Shown here piece after piece: positions 7,465 to 15,994 of a DNA stretch of 64,000 nucleotides; within the stretch, counting starts at the first letter, position 1; every line of letters starts with the position of its first letter. The notes below the pieces were generated by a model. That model was not told where the DNA came from. It saw only the letters and a program-made list of their open reading frames with translations, and made no database searches. Origin of the DNA: Microvirga sp. (GTDB lineage: Bacteria; Pseudomonadota; Alphaproteobacteria; Rhizobiales; Beijerinckiaceae); the NCBI GenBank assembly GCA_029266525.1, contig JAQSWQ010000003.1, positions 1 through 64,000 of the forward strand, read 5' to 3'. Made by a program: the position numbers and the translations under genes.

Positions 7465-10080
7465 CTAGCCTTCGATCTTCGAGAAATCCGCGACCGCGCG
7501 GGTCGCGGCGCGGAGCGCGTTGAGGAGCCTGAGGCGGTTCTCGCGCAGGGCAGGATCGTCGGCATTGACCGTGACCTTGTCGAAGAAGGCGTCGACCGGC
7601 GCGCGCAGGCGCGACAGCGCCAGCATCGCCCCCTCGAAATCCTCGCGCGCGATCGCCGCGCGCGCGCCTTCCGCCTCGCGTGACAGCGCGTCCCACAGCG
7701 CGCGCTCTTCGGGCTGTTGCAGCAGCGCGGCATCGGGCGCGGCATCATAGACGCGCGAATCCTTCTTCTCCTCGATGCGCAGGATGTTGGCGGCGCGGCG
7801 ATAGCCGGCGAGGAGGTTGTGGCCGTCCTCGGTATCGAGGAACCGCCCTAGCGCCTCGACACGGCGCACGATCATCAGGAGGTCGTCGAGCGACTCCCCT
7901 CCCCCTTGCGGGGAGGGGTCAGGGGTGGGGGTCGCAGGCATAGAGCTCGTTGTTGAAGCCGGGCGCACTGCATCAGCCACAGGTGCCTCGACAGTCGCCT
8001 CGGCGTCCCGCTCCGCGACCCCCACCCCGCTCGGGGCTTCGCCCCGAGTCGGCCCTCCCCGCAAGGGGGAGGGGTTTTGGCCGAGCGCGAACACGGCGTC
8101 GATGAGATCGTGCCGCGCGCCCTGCTCGCGGAGATGGACCTTCAGGCGGTCGGCGAAGAAGGAGAGGAGGTTTTCGCAATCCGACAGGATCTTCCTGGCA
8201 AGCTCTTCAAACCGTGGATCTGCTTCGTTAACCTTCTTTCTCTTATCTACATATTCTCGCACTAGAGAGAGGGTTCGCTCTCCCCCAAAGTGAGCCGTCA
8301 TAAAATTTACTAGTGTTCCAACTTCAGACTTGATTCTCTCTTCGCCGCGTTTCAGCGCTTCAACCAATGCAGACCATAACGTGATCTTCAGAAGATTGAG
8401 ACGAACCTCATTTTCTAGCACCAACCTGATCACCCCCAACGCGGCCCGTCGCAGCGCGTACGGGTCCTTGCTCCCCGTCGGCTTCTCGTCGATGGCCCAG
8501 AAGCCGACCAGAGTGTCGAGCTTGTCGGCGAGCGCGACCGCGACCGCGACCGGGTCGGTCGGCACGCGGTCGCTCGGCCCGAGCGGCTTGTAGTGCTCCT
8601 CGATCGCCGCGGCGACGGAAGCGTCCTCGCCTTGAAGCGCGGCGTAGTAGCGCCCCATCAGCCCCTGCAGCTCGGGGAACTCGCCGACCATCTCGGTGAC
8701 GAGGTCGGCCTTGGCGAGCCGCGCCGCGCGCCGCACGTCGCGCAGATACGCCTGCTCGCCTTTGAGATCGTCGGCCGACAGCTGCTTGCCGTAGAAGAAG
8801 TCGGGCCGGCTCGCGATCGTCCGCGCGATCTCGGCGGCGAGCGCCTCGACGCGCTCGACGCGCTCGTATTGCGTGCCGAGCTTCTCGTGGAACACGATCG
8901 ATTTGAGCTTCTCGAGCCGGTCCTCGAGCGGCACCTTCCTGTCGGTCTCGAAGAAGAACTTGGCGTCGGAGAGCCGCGCCCGCACTACGCGCTCGTTGCC
9001 GGCGACGATCGCCGCCCCGCCGTCCGTGGCGTCGAGATTGGCGACCAGGATGAAGCGGTTCGCGAGATTGCCCTCCCCCCTTGCGGGGGAGGGTGCCGAG
9101 CGGAGCGAGGCGGGAGAGGGGGGAGTGACGCCCGACTCACCCCTCTCCCGACCCTCGCTGACGCGAGGGCCACCCTCCCCCGCAAGGGGGGAGGGCGAGG
9201 AGCGCAGCACGAAGCATTTCTGGTTCGCGCGGATGGTGGCGCGGATGACCTCGGGCGGGATGTCGAGGAAGGCTTCGTCGAACGCGCCCATCAGCACCAC
9301 CGGCCATTCGACGAGGCCGGCCACCTCCTCCAGGAGTCCCTCGTCCTCGACGAGCTCGAGGCCCTTGGCGAAGGCGAGGTTCTTCGCCTCATTGAGGATG
9401 ATGTCCTTGCGGCGCTCGGCGTCGAGCACGACCCGCGCCTTCTCGAGCGAGGCGGCGTAATCGGCAAAGCGGCGCACCCGGATCGGCCCGCCGGCCATGA
9501 AGCGGTGGCCGCGCGTCACATCGCCGGCTTCGATGCCGTCGACCGCAAAGCTCACGATCTCCGGCCTCTCGGTCTCCGGCCCGAAGGTGCAGAGGATCGC
9601 ATGCAGCGGGCGCACCCAGCGCAAGGAGCCGGGCTCGGCCGAGGCGGCGCCCCAGCGCATCGATTTCGGCCACGGAAAGTCGCGGATGATGGCGGGCAGG
9701 ATCTCGGCCAGCACCGCGGGCGTCGGGCGGCCCAGGCGCTCGATCGCGGCGACGTAGAACTCGCCCTTCTTCGGATCCTTCTCGATCCGCGCCTCGTCGA
9801 GCGAGGTAAGCCCTGCGCTCTTCAAGAAGCCCTCGATCGCCTTGTCCGGCGCCCCGACGCGCGGCCCTTTGCGCTCCTCGCGCACATCCTTGCCCTTGGC
9901 CGGCAGCCCGGCGACGTGCAACGCGAGCCGCCGCGGCGTCGCATAGGCCTTCGCGCCCTCGTAGAGGAAGCCGCGCTCGACGAGCGCGTCGGTGACGAGT
10001 TTCTTCAAATCCTCCGCGGCCCGGCGCTGCATGCGCGCAGGGATTTCCTCGGAGAAGAGCTCGAGCAGGAGATCGGGCAT
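7465..10080 (-). CDS. glyS: Glycyl-tRNA synthetase beta subunit, enlarged by inserts
   Basis: Beta subunit of the alpha2-beta2 bacterial GlyRS, carrying tRNA-recognition, HD-like and anticodon-binding domains. The start [20 protein letters not shown] is the family signature, with [10 protein letters not shown], a [20 protein letters not shown]-type core and the C-terminal [20 protein letters not shown]. At 871 residues it is much longer than usual for the family (about 700). The excess is explained by three stretches: a type A repeat insert at residues ~296-337, another at ~669-729, and an AT-rich segment between VRLNLLK and [10 protein letters not shown] (about residues 550-625). All are in frame and the C terminus is intact, so the gene is expected to work. 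Confidence 0.92.
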   Translation of the reverse strand: MPDLLLELFSEEIPARMQRRAAEDLKKLVTDALVERGFLYEGAKAYATPRRLALHVAGLPAKGKDVREERKGPRVGAPDKAIEGFLKSAGLTSLDEARIEKDPKKGEFYVAAIERLGRPTPAVLAEILPAIIRDFPWPKSMRWGAASAEPGSLRWVRPLHAILCTFGPETERPEIVSFAVDGIEAGDVTRGHRFMAGGPIRVRRFADYAASLEKARVVLDAERRKDIILNEAKNLAFAKGLELVEDEGLLEEVAGLVEWPVVLMGAFDEAFLDIPPEVIRATIRANQKCFVLRSSPSPLAGEGGPRVSEGRERGESGVTPPSPASLRSAPSPARGEGNLANRFILVANLDATDGGAAIVAGNERVVRARLSDAKFFFETDRKVPLEDRLEKLKSIVFHEKLGTQYERVERVEALAAEIARTIASRPDFFYGKQLSADDLKGEQAYLRDVRRAARLAKADLVTEMVGEFPELQGLMGRYYAALQGEDASVAAAIEEHYKPLGPSDRVPTDPVAVAVALADKLDTLVGFWAIDEKPTGSKDPYALRRAALGVIRLVLENEVRLNLLKITLWSALVEALKRGEERIKSEVGTLVNFMTAHFGGERTLSLVREYVDKRKKVNEADPRFEELARKILSDCENLLSFFADRLKVHLREQGARHDLIDAVFALGQNPSPLRGGPTRGEAPSGVGVAERDAEATVEAPVADAVRPASTTSSMPATPTPDPSPQGGGESLDDLLMIVRRVEALGRFLDTEDGHNLLAGYRRAANILRIEEKKDSRVYDAAPDAALLQQPEERALWDALSREAEGARAAIAREDFEGAMLALSRLRAPVDAFFDKVTVNADDPALRENRLRLLNALRAATRAVADFSKIEG
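7894..8075. repeat. Type A palindromic repeat inside glyS
   Basis: Two arms of about 22 bases are exact reverse complements of each other: CCCTCCCC-TTGC-type at 7896-7918 and GCAAGG-type at 8053-8074, about 135 bases apart. They are translated in frame as PSPLRGG...PDPSPQGGG within GlyS (about residues 669-729). The left arm is itself a local palindrome around TTGC. The family resemblance to the copies at 9071, 39692, 40856 and 49241 marks it as a dispersed element that entered the gene. Confidence 0.75.
8200..8430. other. AT-rich segment within glyS
   Basis: By hand count three consecutive 60-base lines from 8221 to 8400 have about 43%, 42% and 48% GC, against about 70% in the flanking gene. 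It encodes, in frame, [20 protein letters not shown] and on to [20 protein letters not shown], charged helical sequence between VRLNLLK and [10 protein letters not shown]. Those two flanks normally sit close together in alphaproteobacterial GlyS, as I remember the family. The codon use (AAA, AGA, TTA, ATA-type) is foreign to the neighbours. Confidence 0.6.
9071..9195. repeat. Type A palindromic repeat inside glyS
   Basis: Arm CCCTCCCCCCTTGCGGGGGA at 9071-9090 is matched by its reverse complement ending at 9195; both arms end on the gene's reading frame. The 125-base element is translated as [10 protein letters not shown]...PSPARGEG, about residues 296-337 of GlyS. The sequence between the arms (ctcccgaccctcgctgacgc) is also the type found beside intergenic copies. 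Confidence 0.75.
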
Positions 10081-10125
10081 TGGGAGCGCTTAGCAGGGCA
10101 AGGCGCGAATGGGGAGAGGCGCGCC

Positions 10126-10204
10126 ACCTCTCCCGCAGGAGAGGTCGAGCGGCGGAAGCCGTCCGGGTCAGGGGATCAGCTCTAATCGGGAGGAGAGGAA
10201 TCCC
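10126..10204. repeat. Degenerate type A repeat between glyS and its upstream gene
   Basis: It contains a CCTCTCCCGCAGGAGAGG hairpin at 10127-10144, a GTCCGGGTCAGGGGA core and GGGAGGAGAGG to the right, the same parts as in the copies at 39692 and 49241. It fills the 124-base gap between glyS and the 144-residue gene. It may form a stem in the glyQ-glyS transcript. Confidence 0.5.
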
Positions 10205-10639
10205 TCACCCCCGCGCGGCTGAGATCTCGATCTCGCGCACAAGGTCGACGCGGCCGTCGGCGGAGACCTCGCAGCGCATGGTGAAGACGGCGCGGCGCGA
10301 GCCGTGGGCGAGGTCGAGGAGGCGCATGAAGCGCTCGGCGTTCACGAATACGTCGAAGCGGTGGTCGCCGTGGGTCGCGACCCCGAAATAACCGCTCGTG
10401 ACGTAGTCGAAATGCTTCGGCCAAGCCTTGGCGCGGGTCTTGAGCTGCTCGGTCGTCGAGCCCCAGACGGTGATGTCGACCTCGCCCAGCTCCTGCAGCG
10501 GCTCGTGGGTGCGGTGGTGGATGACGCGGCCGGCGCCGGCGAGCTTCGCGACGCCTGCATCGGCGGTCGCGGTCAGGACGAGGTCGTAGGCGACGCGGGT
10601 CACCGCGACGCGGACATGCCGCTCGGCCCGCTGGCTCAC
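10205..10639 (-). CDS. Unknown protein between glyQ and glyS
   Basis: A 144-residue protein I do not recognise. The proposed start is GTG at 10639, overlapping the glyQ stop as GTGA, which implies translational coupling. It is rich in mixed alpha/beta sequence ([60 protein letters not shown]) and has no signal peptide or membrane helix. The position between the two GlyRS subunit genes suggests a link to translation or glycine metabolism, but this is inference. A longer frame extends upstream into glyQ and is rejected. Confidence 0.7.
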   Translation of the reverse strand: MSQRAERHVRVAVTRVAYDLVLTATADAGVAKLAGAGRVIHHRTHEPLQELGEVDITVWGSTTEQLKTRAKAWPKHFDYVTSGYFGVATHGDHRFDVFVNAERFMRLLDLAHGSRRAVFTMRCEVSADGRVDLVREIEISAARG

Positions 10640-11574
10640 GCGGCGAGCCTCGCCGAGGCGCTGCCGCCCGCGGTCTTGAGCCACGCCGAGCCGCAGGCCT
10701 TGGCGAGCTCGCGCACCCGAAGGATGTAGCTCTGGCGCTCGGTGACCGAGATCACGCCGCGCGCGTCGAGCAGGTTGAAGACGTGGCTTGCCTTGATGCA
10801 CTGGTCGTAGGCCGGCAGGGCCATCTCGTGGCGCTCGCCCCGGTCGCCCGCTTCAAGGTACTTCCGGCAGGCTTGCTCCGCGTCGCGGAAGTGGCGGAAC
10901 AGCATCTCGGTGTCGGCGTGCTCGAAATTGTGCCGCGAATACTCCTGCTCCGCCTGCAGGAAGACGTCGCCGTAGGTGACCTGGTCCGCGCCCTCGCGGC
11001 CGTTGAAGTTGAGCTCGAAGCCGTTGTCGACGCCCTGCAGATACATGGCGAGGCGCTCGAGCCCGTAGGTGAGCTCGCCCGAGACCGGGGCGCATTCGAA
11101 CCCCGCGACCTGCTGGAAGTAGGTGAACTGCGACACCTCCATGCCGTCGCACCAGCACTCCCAGCCGAGCCCCCAGGCGCCGAGCGTCGGGCTTTCCCAG
11201 TCGTCCTCGACGAAGCGGATGTCGTGCAACAGCGGATCGAGCCCGATCGCCTCGAGCGAGGCGAGATAGAGGTCCTGCAGGTCGGGCGGATTCGGCTTCA
11301 GGATCACCTGGAACTGATAGTAGTGCTGGAAGCGGTTCGGGTTCTCGCCGTAGCGCCCGTCCTTGGGCCGCCGCGAGGGCTGGACATAGGCCGCCTTCCA
11401 CGGCCGCGGGCCAAGCGCACGCAAGGTCGTCGCGGGATGGAAGGTGCCGGCGCCCATCTCCATGTCGTAGGGCTGCAGGATCACGCAGCCCTGCGCGGCC
11501 CAGAAATTCTGCAAGGTGAGGATCAGCCCCTGGAAGGATCTTTGGGGCTTAAGCGATGCGTTCTCGCTCGTCAT
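10636..11574 (-). CDS. glyQ: Glycyl-tRNA synthetase alpha subunit
   Basis: Catalytic class II subunit that, with GlyS, charges tRNA-Gly. The 312-residue protein is near-invariant with the family: [35 protein letters not shown] (motif 1 area), [20 protein letters not shown] (motif 2), and [13 protein letters not shown] (motif 3). It is slightly extended at the C terminus. The ATG at 11574 fits the family N terminus. On the minus strand a TTGACT at 11621-11626 lies at a plausible -35 distance, with a poor -10. Confidence 0.96.
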   Translation of the reverse strand: MTSENASLKPQRSFQGLILTLQNFWAAQGCVILQPYDMEMGAGTFHPATTLRALGPRPWKAAYVQPSRRPKDGRYGENPNRFQHYYQFQVILKPNPPDLQDLYLASLEAIGLDPLLHDIRFVEDDWESPTLGAWGLGWECWCDGMEVSQFTYFQQVAGFECAPVSGELTYGLERLAMYLQGVDNGFELNFNGREGADQVTYGDVFLQAEQEYSRHNFEHADTEMLFRHFRDAEQACRKYLEAGDRGERHEMALPAYDQCIKASHVFNLLDARGVISVTERQSYILRVRELAKACGSAWLKTAGGSASARLAA

Positions 11575-11760
11575 GACCGGTCCCGGAAGCGGCCGAAACC
11601 CTTATGGCGCAAGGAGTGTAAGTCAAGCGCGCCTCAGGTTTCGCGAAGCCGTCCGAACGAAACCTTTTCTGTGACCTAACGCACATCGGCCGAAACAAAG
11701 CCGGGGCATGAGTGCGCTCACTGCAAGGAGGGCGGCAAGCCCGCCACGAGGAGCGAACCC

Positions 11761-11946
11761 GTGAAGACCACGATCATCGCCACGGCCGAGCCGTTCCGCT
11801 TCCTCAGGATGACCTCGCTGAGCGGCATCGCGCTCGCCTCGTTCCGCACGAGCGTCGAAGCGGTCGAGCGGCGCATGAGCGAAGATGCCCGCCGCGCGCC
11901 GCGGCCGCGCCTCGTCTACGACGCCGGTCAGAAGGCCGCGGCCTGA
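11761..11946 (+). CDS. Small hypothetical protein
   Basis: A possible 61-residue protein with a GTG start preceded by GAGGAGCG at 11748-11755. Sequence: KTTIIATAEPFRFLRMTSLS, then ASFRTSVEAVERRMSED and a basic tail. It has no signal peptide, membrane helix or recognised motif. The good ribosome site and independent position, divergent from glyQ, are the only support. Confidence 0.4.
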   Translation: MKTTIIATAEPFRFLRMTSLSGIALASFRTSVEAVERRMSEDARRAPRPRLVYDAGQKAAA

Positions 11947-12130
11947 TGGCTTTGTTGGCGAAGCTCGGGAACGGGGTCCTGCGACGCGCGTTTTCCGGCC
12001 AACTCAGCAGCAACTTCCGGCAGGTGCGGCGGCACACGGGCGGCGGGCGCCATGCGCCTGATCTCCCGCATGCGCGCCCGCAACGAGACCGGCTCCGGTG
12101 GGAAAGCCTCCAATGAACCGCAAGGCCCCA

Positions 12131-12382
12131 ATGAATCGCAAGGCCCTTGTGACGATCGCCCTCCTGTCCTCGCTCGCGACGCCTCTCGTGGTGCAGGCCA
12201 TGACGCCTGCTCCGCGCCCGCCGGCGCAAGCGCCCGTGCCGGCACCGGCCTTGGTCGTGAAGGCGGTCGCGATCGAGCCCGCGACCGCGGAGCCGGCCTG
12301 CGCCCGCAAGGTGAAGATCGTCTATGCCGGCTATGGCGAAGGCGCCGGCCGTCCCTGCGCCGCCCAGCCCGCCGCGCACTAA
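12131..12382 (+). CDS. Small exported protein with two cysteines
   Basis: An 83-residue protein with a Sec signal (MNRKALVTIALLSSLATPLV, ending VVQA), a Pro/Ala-rich linker (PAPRPPAQAPVPAPA) and a short conserved-looking end CARKVKIVYAGYGEG...PC that could be disulfide-closed. The start codon area is tandemly duplicated (AATGAACCGCAAGGCCCC, then AATGAATCGCAAGGCCC), giving a second in-frame ATG 18 bases upstream. Function unknown. It is convergent with the peptidase gene at 12387. Confidence 0.55.
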   Translation: MNRKALVTIALLSSLATPLVVQAMTPAPRPPAQAPVPAPALVVKAVAIEPATAEPACARKVKIVYAGYGEGAGRPCAAQPAAH

Positions 12383-12386
12383 GCTC

Positions 12387-13268
12387 TTACAGCCCGAGCC
12401 GCGCCCAAGCCGCACGCTCTTCGACCGCAGCGATAAGAGCGGCGGGGTCGAGCAGGCCCGCCCCGATGGTCGGCTCGCGCCGGCCGATCAGGCGCGCGAG
12501 CAGCCCGGCCCGCGCGGCCGCGACCGGCTTTAGCCGGACCTTCTCGCCGAAGCGTTCCCGCATGACGGTCCTCAGGTCCCCGATGCCGTCGACGAGGCCG
12601 AGGTCGAGCGCCTCCGCCCCGGCCCAGACGGCGCCCGAGTAGAGCGATTCGCGCTCGCCCTTGAGACGGCTGCCTCGCCGTCCCTCGACCAGCGCGATGA
12701 AAGTCTCGTGGATGCGTTCCTGGATGATCTTGAGCCGCTCCACGTCCTCCGGGCGCTCAGGCCGGAAGGGATCGAGCATCGCCTTCTGCGACCCCCGCGC
12801 GTGAAGGCGCCGCTCGATCCCGAAGCGCTCGATGAAGCGGTCGAGCCCGAATCCTGCCGAGACGACCCCGATCGACCCCACCACCGATGACGGGTCGGCA
12901 AAGATCTCGTCGCCGGCGCAGGCGAGCATGTAGCCGCCGGACGCGCCCGCATCCTCGATGAAGGTAAAGACCGGAACCTTCTTCTCCTCCGCCAAGGCGC
13001 GGATGCGGGCGAAGATCAGACGCGACTGCACCGCCGAGCCGCCGGGCGAGTTGACGACGAGCGCCACCGCGGTCAGGCCCCGGAGCGCGAAGGCGCGCTC
13101 GAGCGTCGGCGCGAGCGTCGCGATCGAGAGCCCCTGGCGGAAGGGCAGGATCGCGCCGATCACCCCGGACAGGCGGAGCACCGCGACGAGAGGGTGCGAG
13201 GCGCGCCAGCGGGCCGGCAGGAGAGGACCGAGGCGTTCGGCGCAGGCCGACCGGAAAGAGCTTGGCAT
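12387..13268 (-). CDS. S49-family peptidase (SppA/SohB-like)
   Basis: A 293-residue single-domain S49 serine peptidase. It has the crotonase-like core: AVLRLSGVIG strand, VALVVNSPGGSAVQSRLIFA, the nucleophile loop FIEDAGASGGYMLACAGDEI and ADPSSVVGSIGVV. The Ser in ASGGY is the expected nucleophile. Known members digest signal peptides or membrane protein remnants with a Ser/Lys dyad. Unlike SppA there is no clear N-terminal membrane anchor; only a weak hydrophobic segment is seen near residues 25-45. Confidence 0.85.
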   Translation of the reverse strand: MPSSFRSACAERLGPLLPARWRASHPLVAVLRLSGVIGAILPFRQGLSIATLAPTLERAFALRGLTAVALVVNSPGGSAVQSRLIFARIRALAEEKKVPVFTFIEDAGASGGYMLACAGDEIFADPSSVVGSIGVVSAGFGLDRFIERFGIERRLHARGSQKAMLDPFRPERPEDVERLKIIQERIHETFIALVEGRRGSRLKGERESLYSGAVWAGAEALDLGLVDGIGDLRTVMRERFGEKVRLKPVAAARAGLLARLIGRREPTIGAGLLDPAALIAAVEERAAWARLGL

Positions 13269-13426
13269 CGCGCAGAGTTAGGACGCGCAGGCGGCCCCCA
13301 CAAGCGTGAGCCGTTGGCCAGCGTTCAGCTTCTCGCGCCTATCCTCCGCCTGGAGCTGTGGAGGGGCTCTATCCGCCCGGCGCGTAAGCGCCGACGAAAG
13401 CGATGCGTGCTGTAAGGAGAAGCAAC

Positions 13427-13813
13427 ATGCATGTTTTGCGACTGGCCGCGATGATCCTCGCGATCATCGGCGGCTTCACGGCGCTGTCCAACCGGCCGGC
13501 CGCGGCCGTACCGATCGGTGCGGGCGCGATGCCGCTCGCGGCGGCATCCGACAACCCGCTCGTCGAGAAGGCCGGCTGGCGCCACCGCCACCACGGCTTC
13601 CATCGCCATCACTGGCGGCCCCACCGGCACCATGGCTTCTATCGCCACCACTGGCGGCCATACCGCCATGTCGGCTTCTACCGGCCGTACCGCTTTCGAC
13701 CGGTCTACGGCGTCGGCTGGGGCTATCGCCCGGTCGCGTGGGGGCCGCGGCTCGTCTGCCGCTGGCGGCCGAGCCCGTGGGGACCGCGCCAGGTCTGCTG
13801 GCGGGGCTGGTAA
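13427..13813 (+). CDS. Exported His/Arg/Trp/Tyr-rich repeat protein
   Basis: A 128-residue protein with a Sec signal peptide (VLRLAAMILAIIGGFTALSN, then RPAAA). The mature part carries tandem units of the type HHGFxRHHWRPxRH, then RPYRFRPVYGVGWGYRPVAWGPR and a C-terminal WGPRQVCWRGW. AAGGAGA at 13414-13420 fixes the ATG at 13427. Such His/aromatic-rich exported proteins are frequent in Hyphomicrobiales and have no proven role; metal binding or surface association is inference from composition. A terminator follows. Confidence 0.7.
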   Translation: MHVLRLAAMILAIIGGFTALSNRPAAAVPIGAGAMPLAAASDNPLVEKAGWRHRHHGFHRHHWRPHRHHGFYRHHWRPYRHVGFYRPYRFRPVYGVGWGYRPVAWGPRLVCRWRPSPWGPRQVCWRGW

Positions 13814-13833
13814 GCCGATCGGGAGCGATCATG

Positions 13834-13861
13834 CGGGCGCCTTCGGGCGCCCGTTTCATTT
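13834..13861 (+). terminator. Rho-independent terminator
   Basis: An 8-base stem CGGGCGCC / GGCGCCCG with a TTCG tetraloop, followed by TTTCATTT. It lies 20 bases after the stop of the His-rich gene and overlaps the end of the convergent methyltransferase gene. Confidence 0.75.
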
Positions 13862-14617
13862 CGGCAGGAGAAGCCGCTCGCCGGCGTGGATCGCTGCCGC
13901 TTCGGCAGTGAATCCCGCGGCCTCGTGAAGCGTGAGCGCCGGCAGCAGGCGCAGCGGCGCGCGGCTGCCCTTGACGGCGGTGACCAGGATGCGGATCGCC
14001 GGCTCGTCGGCGCGCGGATGGACGGGCCGTATGCTCACCTCGCCGAAGCCGGGCGCAAGACGCGCGAGCGCGGTATCGAGCCGGTCGGCACGGTGGATCA
14101 GGGCGAGGCGCCCGCCCGGCCTGAGCAGATCCGCGGAGGCGGCAATCCAGCGCTCGAGGCCGCCTTCCGGAAGGTGGTGCGCCGCCGCGCGCAAGGCGCT
14201 CGGCGAGCGCCGCGCCTTCGCTTCGTCGAGAAAAGGCGGGTTGGTGGCGACGACATCGGCGCTTTCGCGCGCGAGCCCGGCGGCGTGCCGTTCGGCATCG
14301 GGGGCAAGCACGTCAGCCTCTACTGCCACCACCCGCCCGTCCAGCCCATTGAGGTTGATGTTGCGCCGGCAGAGATCGACCAGTTGCGGCTGCCGCTCGA
14401 CGAGCACGACGGATGCCCCGGTCCGCTTCGCAACGATCAGGCCGACGCTGCCGACCCCGGCCCCGAGGTCGTAGGCGGTTTCGCTCGGCTTCGCGTCGAC
14501 GCAGGCCGCGAGCAGCACGGCGTCGGTTCCGGCGCGATGACTGCGGCGGGGCTGGACTAGGCGAATGCGCCGCCCGAGAAGGCTGTCCTCGGTGAGCTCG
14601 AGCTCCGCCTCACGCAT
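13856..14617 (-). CDS. tRNA1(Val) A37 N6-methyltransferase-like (TrmN6 family)
   Basis: A 253-residue class I methyltransferase. Motif I is YDLGAGVGSVGLIVAK (about residues 49-64) and the N6-adenine type catalytic motif is NPPF in VVATNPPFLDEAKARRSP, diagnostic of amino-methylating enzymes of the TrmN6/YfiC group. The N-terminal DSLLGRRIRLVQPRRSHRAG is also typical. Its start overlaps the DUF2007 stop by 8 bases, so the two form an operon. This pair facing a polyprenyl synthase gene is a common arrangement in this order, as I recall it. Confidence 0.82.
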   Translation of the reverse strand: MREAELELTEDSLLGRRIRLVQPRRSHRAGTDAVLLAACVDAKPSETAYDLGAGVGSVGLIVAKRTGASVVLVERQPQLVDLCRRNINLNGLDGRVVAVEADVLAPDAERHAAGLARESADVVATNPPFLDEAKARRSPSALRAAAHHLPEGGLERWIAASADLLRPGGRLALIHRADRLDTALARLAPGFGEVSIRPVHPRADEPAIRILVTAVKGSRAPLRLLPALTLHEAAGFTAEAAAIHAGERLLLPK

Positions 14618-14834
14618 GCCGCAGCTCGGCCGCGAGCCCGGCCTCGGCGATCAGCCGGCGCGCCTGCGCCGCATGGTCCTCCGGCACCAGCATGCGCCGC
14701 GGAAAGGCGCCGATCGATCCTTCGAGCACGCTGATGTGCCCATCCGCGACGAGCACCGGAATGTCGGCATGCTCGAGCAGCGACTGCACGAAGCCGAGCA
14801 CGACGACATCGTTCGTTCGGATGATCTCGACCAT
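14610..14834 (-). CDS. DUF2007 protein
   Basis: A 74-residue protein with the DUF2007 pattern: MVEIIRTNDVVVLGFVQSLL, EHADIPVLVADGHISVLEGS, and RRMLVPEDHAAQARRLIAEA. The fold is a small alpha/beta, ACT-like module sometimes called a putative signal-transducing protein. It is the first gene of a two-gene operon with the methyltransferase and is divergent from the prenyl synthase, leaving 115 bases for both promoters. Confidence 0.85.
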   Translation of the reverse strand: MVEIIRTNDVVVLGFVQSLLEHADIPVLVADGHISVLEGSIGAFPRRMLVPEDHAAQARRLIAEAGLAAELRHA

Positions 14835-14949
14835 GACCAGTGCGCTTGGCTCCTCGCTCTTGCGTCAAGCCGCGCGTTGCGGGCTGTGACATGCCGTGCG
14901 AGAGCATCATTGGACCGCGGCTAAGCCGCCGGCAACCCGGAGACCGCGC

Positions 14950-15963
14950 GTGGGCGTCGTCGTTGCGTTCGAGGAAAAGCATCCGGAGAAGAGCCTCGGC
15001 GAGCTCGCCGCGCTCGTCGCCGCGGACATGGCTCGCGTCAACGCGATGATCCTGTCGCGCACCGGCTCCGAGGTGGCGATGATCCCGGAGGTCGCGAACC
15101 ATCTCATCTCCTCCGGCGGCAAGCGGCTCCGTCCGATGCTGACGCTCGCGACGGCGCGGCTCGCCGGCTACGAGGGCGAGGGCCACGCGAAGCTCGCCGC
15201 CTCGGTCGAGTTCATGCACACCGCGACGCTGCTCCACGACGACGTCGTCGACGAGAGCGACATGCGGCGCGGCAAGGTCGCGGCGCGGGTGAAATGGGGC
15301 AACGAGGCAAGCGTGCTCGTGGGCGACTTCCTCTTGGGCCAAGCCTTCAAGATGATGGTCGAGGTCGGCTCCTTGCGCGCGCTCGACATCCTCTCCTCGG
15401 CGGCGGCCGTGATCGCCGAGGGCGAGGTGATGCAGCTCGCGGCCGCCAAGAACACCGAGACCAACGAGGACGAATACCTCGCGGTGATCCGGGCGAAGAC
15501 GGCCGAGCTCTTTGCCGCCGCTTGCGAGGTCGGGCCGGTGATCGCGGACCGCCCGAAGGCGGAGGCCGCGGCCTGCCGCAGCTACGGCATGAATCTCGGC
15601 ATCGCCTTCCAGCTCGTCGACGACGCGCTCGACTATGGCGGCACGAGCCAGAAGCTCGGCAAGAACGTCGGCGACGATTTCCGCGAGGGCAAGATCACGC
15701 TGCCGGTGGTGCTGTCGTTCCGCCGCGGGACCGCAGAGGAGCGCGCCTTCTGGACGCGCACGATGGTCGAGGGCGAGGTCGAGGACGGCGACGTCGAAAA
15801 AGCCGTCGCGATCATGCGGCGCCATCGCGCGCTCGACGACACGGTCGAGCGCGCCCGCCATTACGGCGCGATCGCCCGCGACGCGCTCGCGCTGTTTCCT
15901 AAGAGTGCCATGAAGCAGGCCCTTCTGAACGCGGTCGATTTCTGCATCGAGCGCGCGCACTGA
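14950..15963 (+). CDS. Long-chain polyprenyl diphosphate synthase
   Basis: Makes the isoprenoid side chain of ubiquinone (octaprenyl to decaprenyl diphosphate). The 337-residue protein has both aspartate-rich motifs: LLHDDVVDESDMRRG (FARM) and FQLVDDALDYGG (SARM), plus GGKRLRPMLTLATARL. The GTG at 14950 is chosen because the family N terminus begins VVVAFEEKH and GGAG sits 9 bases upstream; an ATG at 14896 in the same frame is less likely. Chain length cannot be read from sequence with certainty. Confidence 0.9.
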   Translation: MGVVVAFEEKHPEKSLGELAALVAADMARVNAMILSRTGSEVAMIPEVANHLISSGGKRLRPMLTLATARLAGYEGEGHAKLAASVEFMHTATLLHDDVVDESDMRRGKVAARVKWGNEASVLVGDFLLGQAFKMMVEVGSLRALDILSSAAAVIAEGEVMQLAAAKNTETNEDEYLAVIRAKTAELFAAACEVGPVIADRPKAEAAACRSYGMNLGIAFQLVDDALDYGGTSQKLGKNVGDDFREGKITLPVVLSFRRGTAEERAFWTRTMVEGEVEDGDVEKAVAIMRRHRALDDTVERARHYGAIARDALALFPKSAMKQALLNAVDFCIERAH

Positions 15964-15994
15964 CACGACCAGTTCGAAAACGACGGCCGGAAGC

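Noticed and set aside
8593-10185. A 530-residue plus-strand frame opposite glyS
   Set aside because: Pure antisense of glyS caused by high GC at third positions, with Arg/Ala/Asp-rich composition and no motif.
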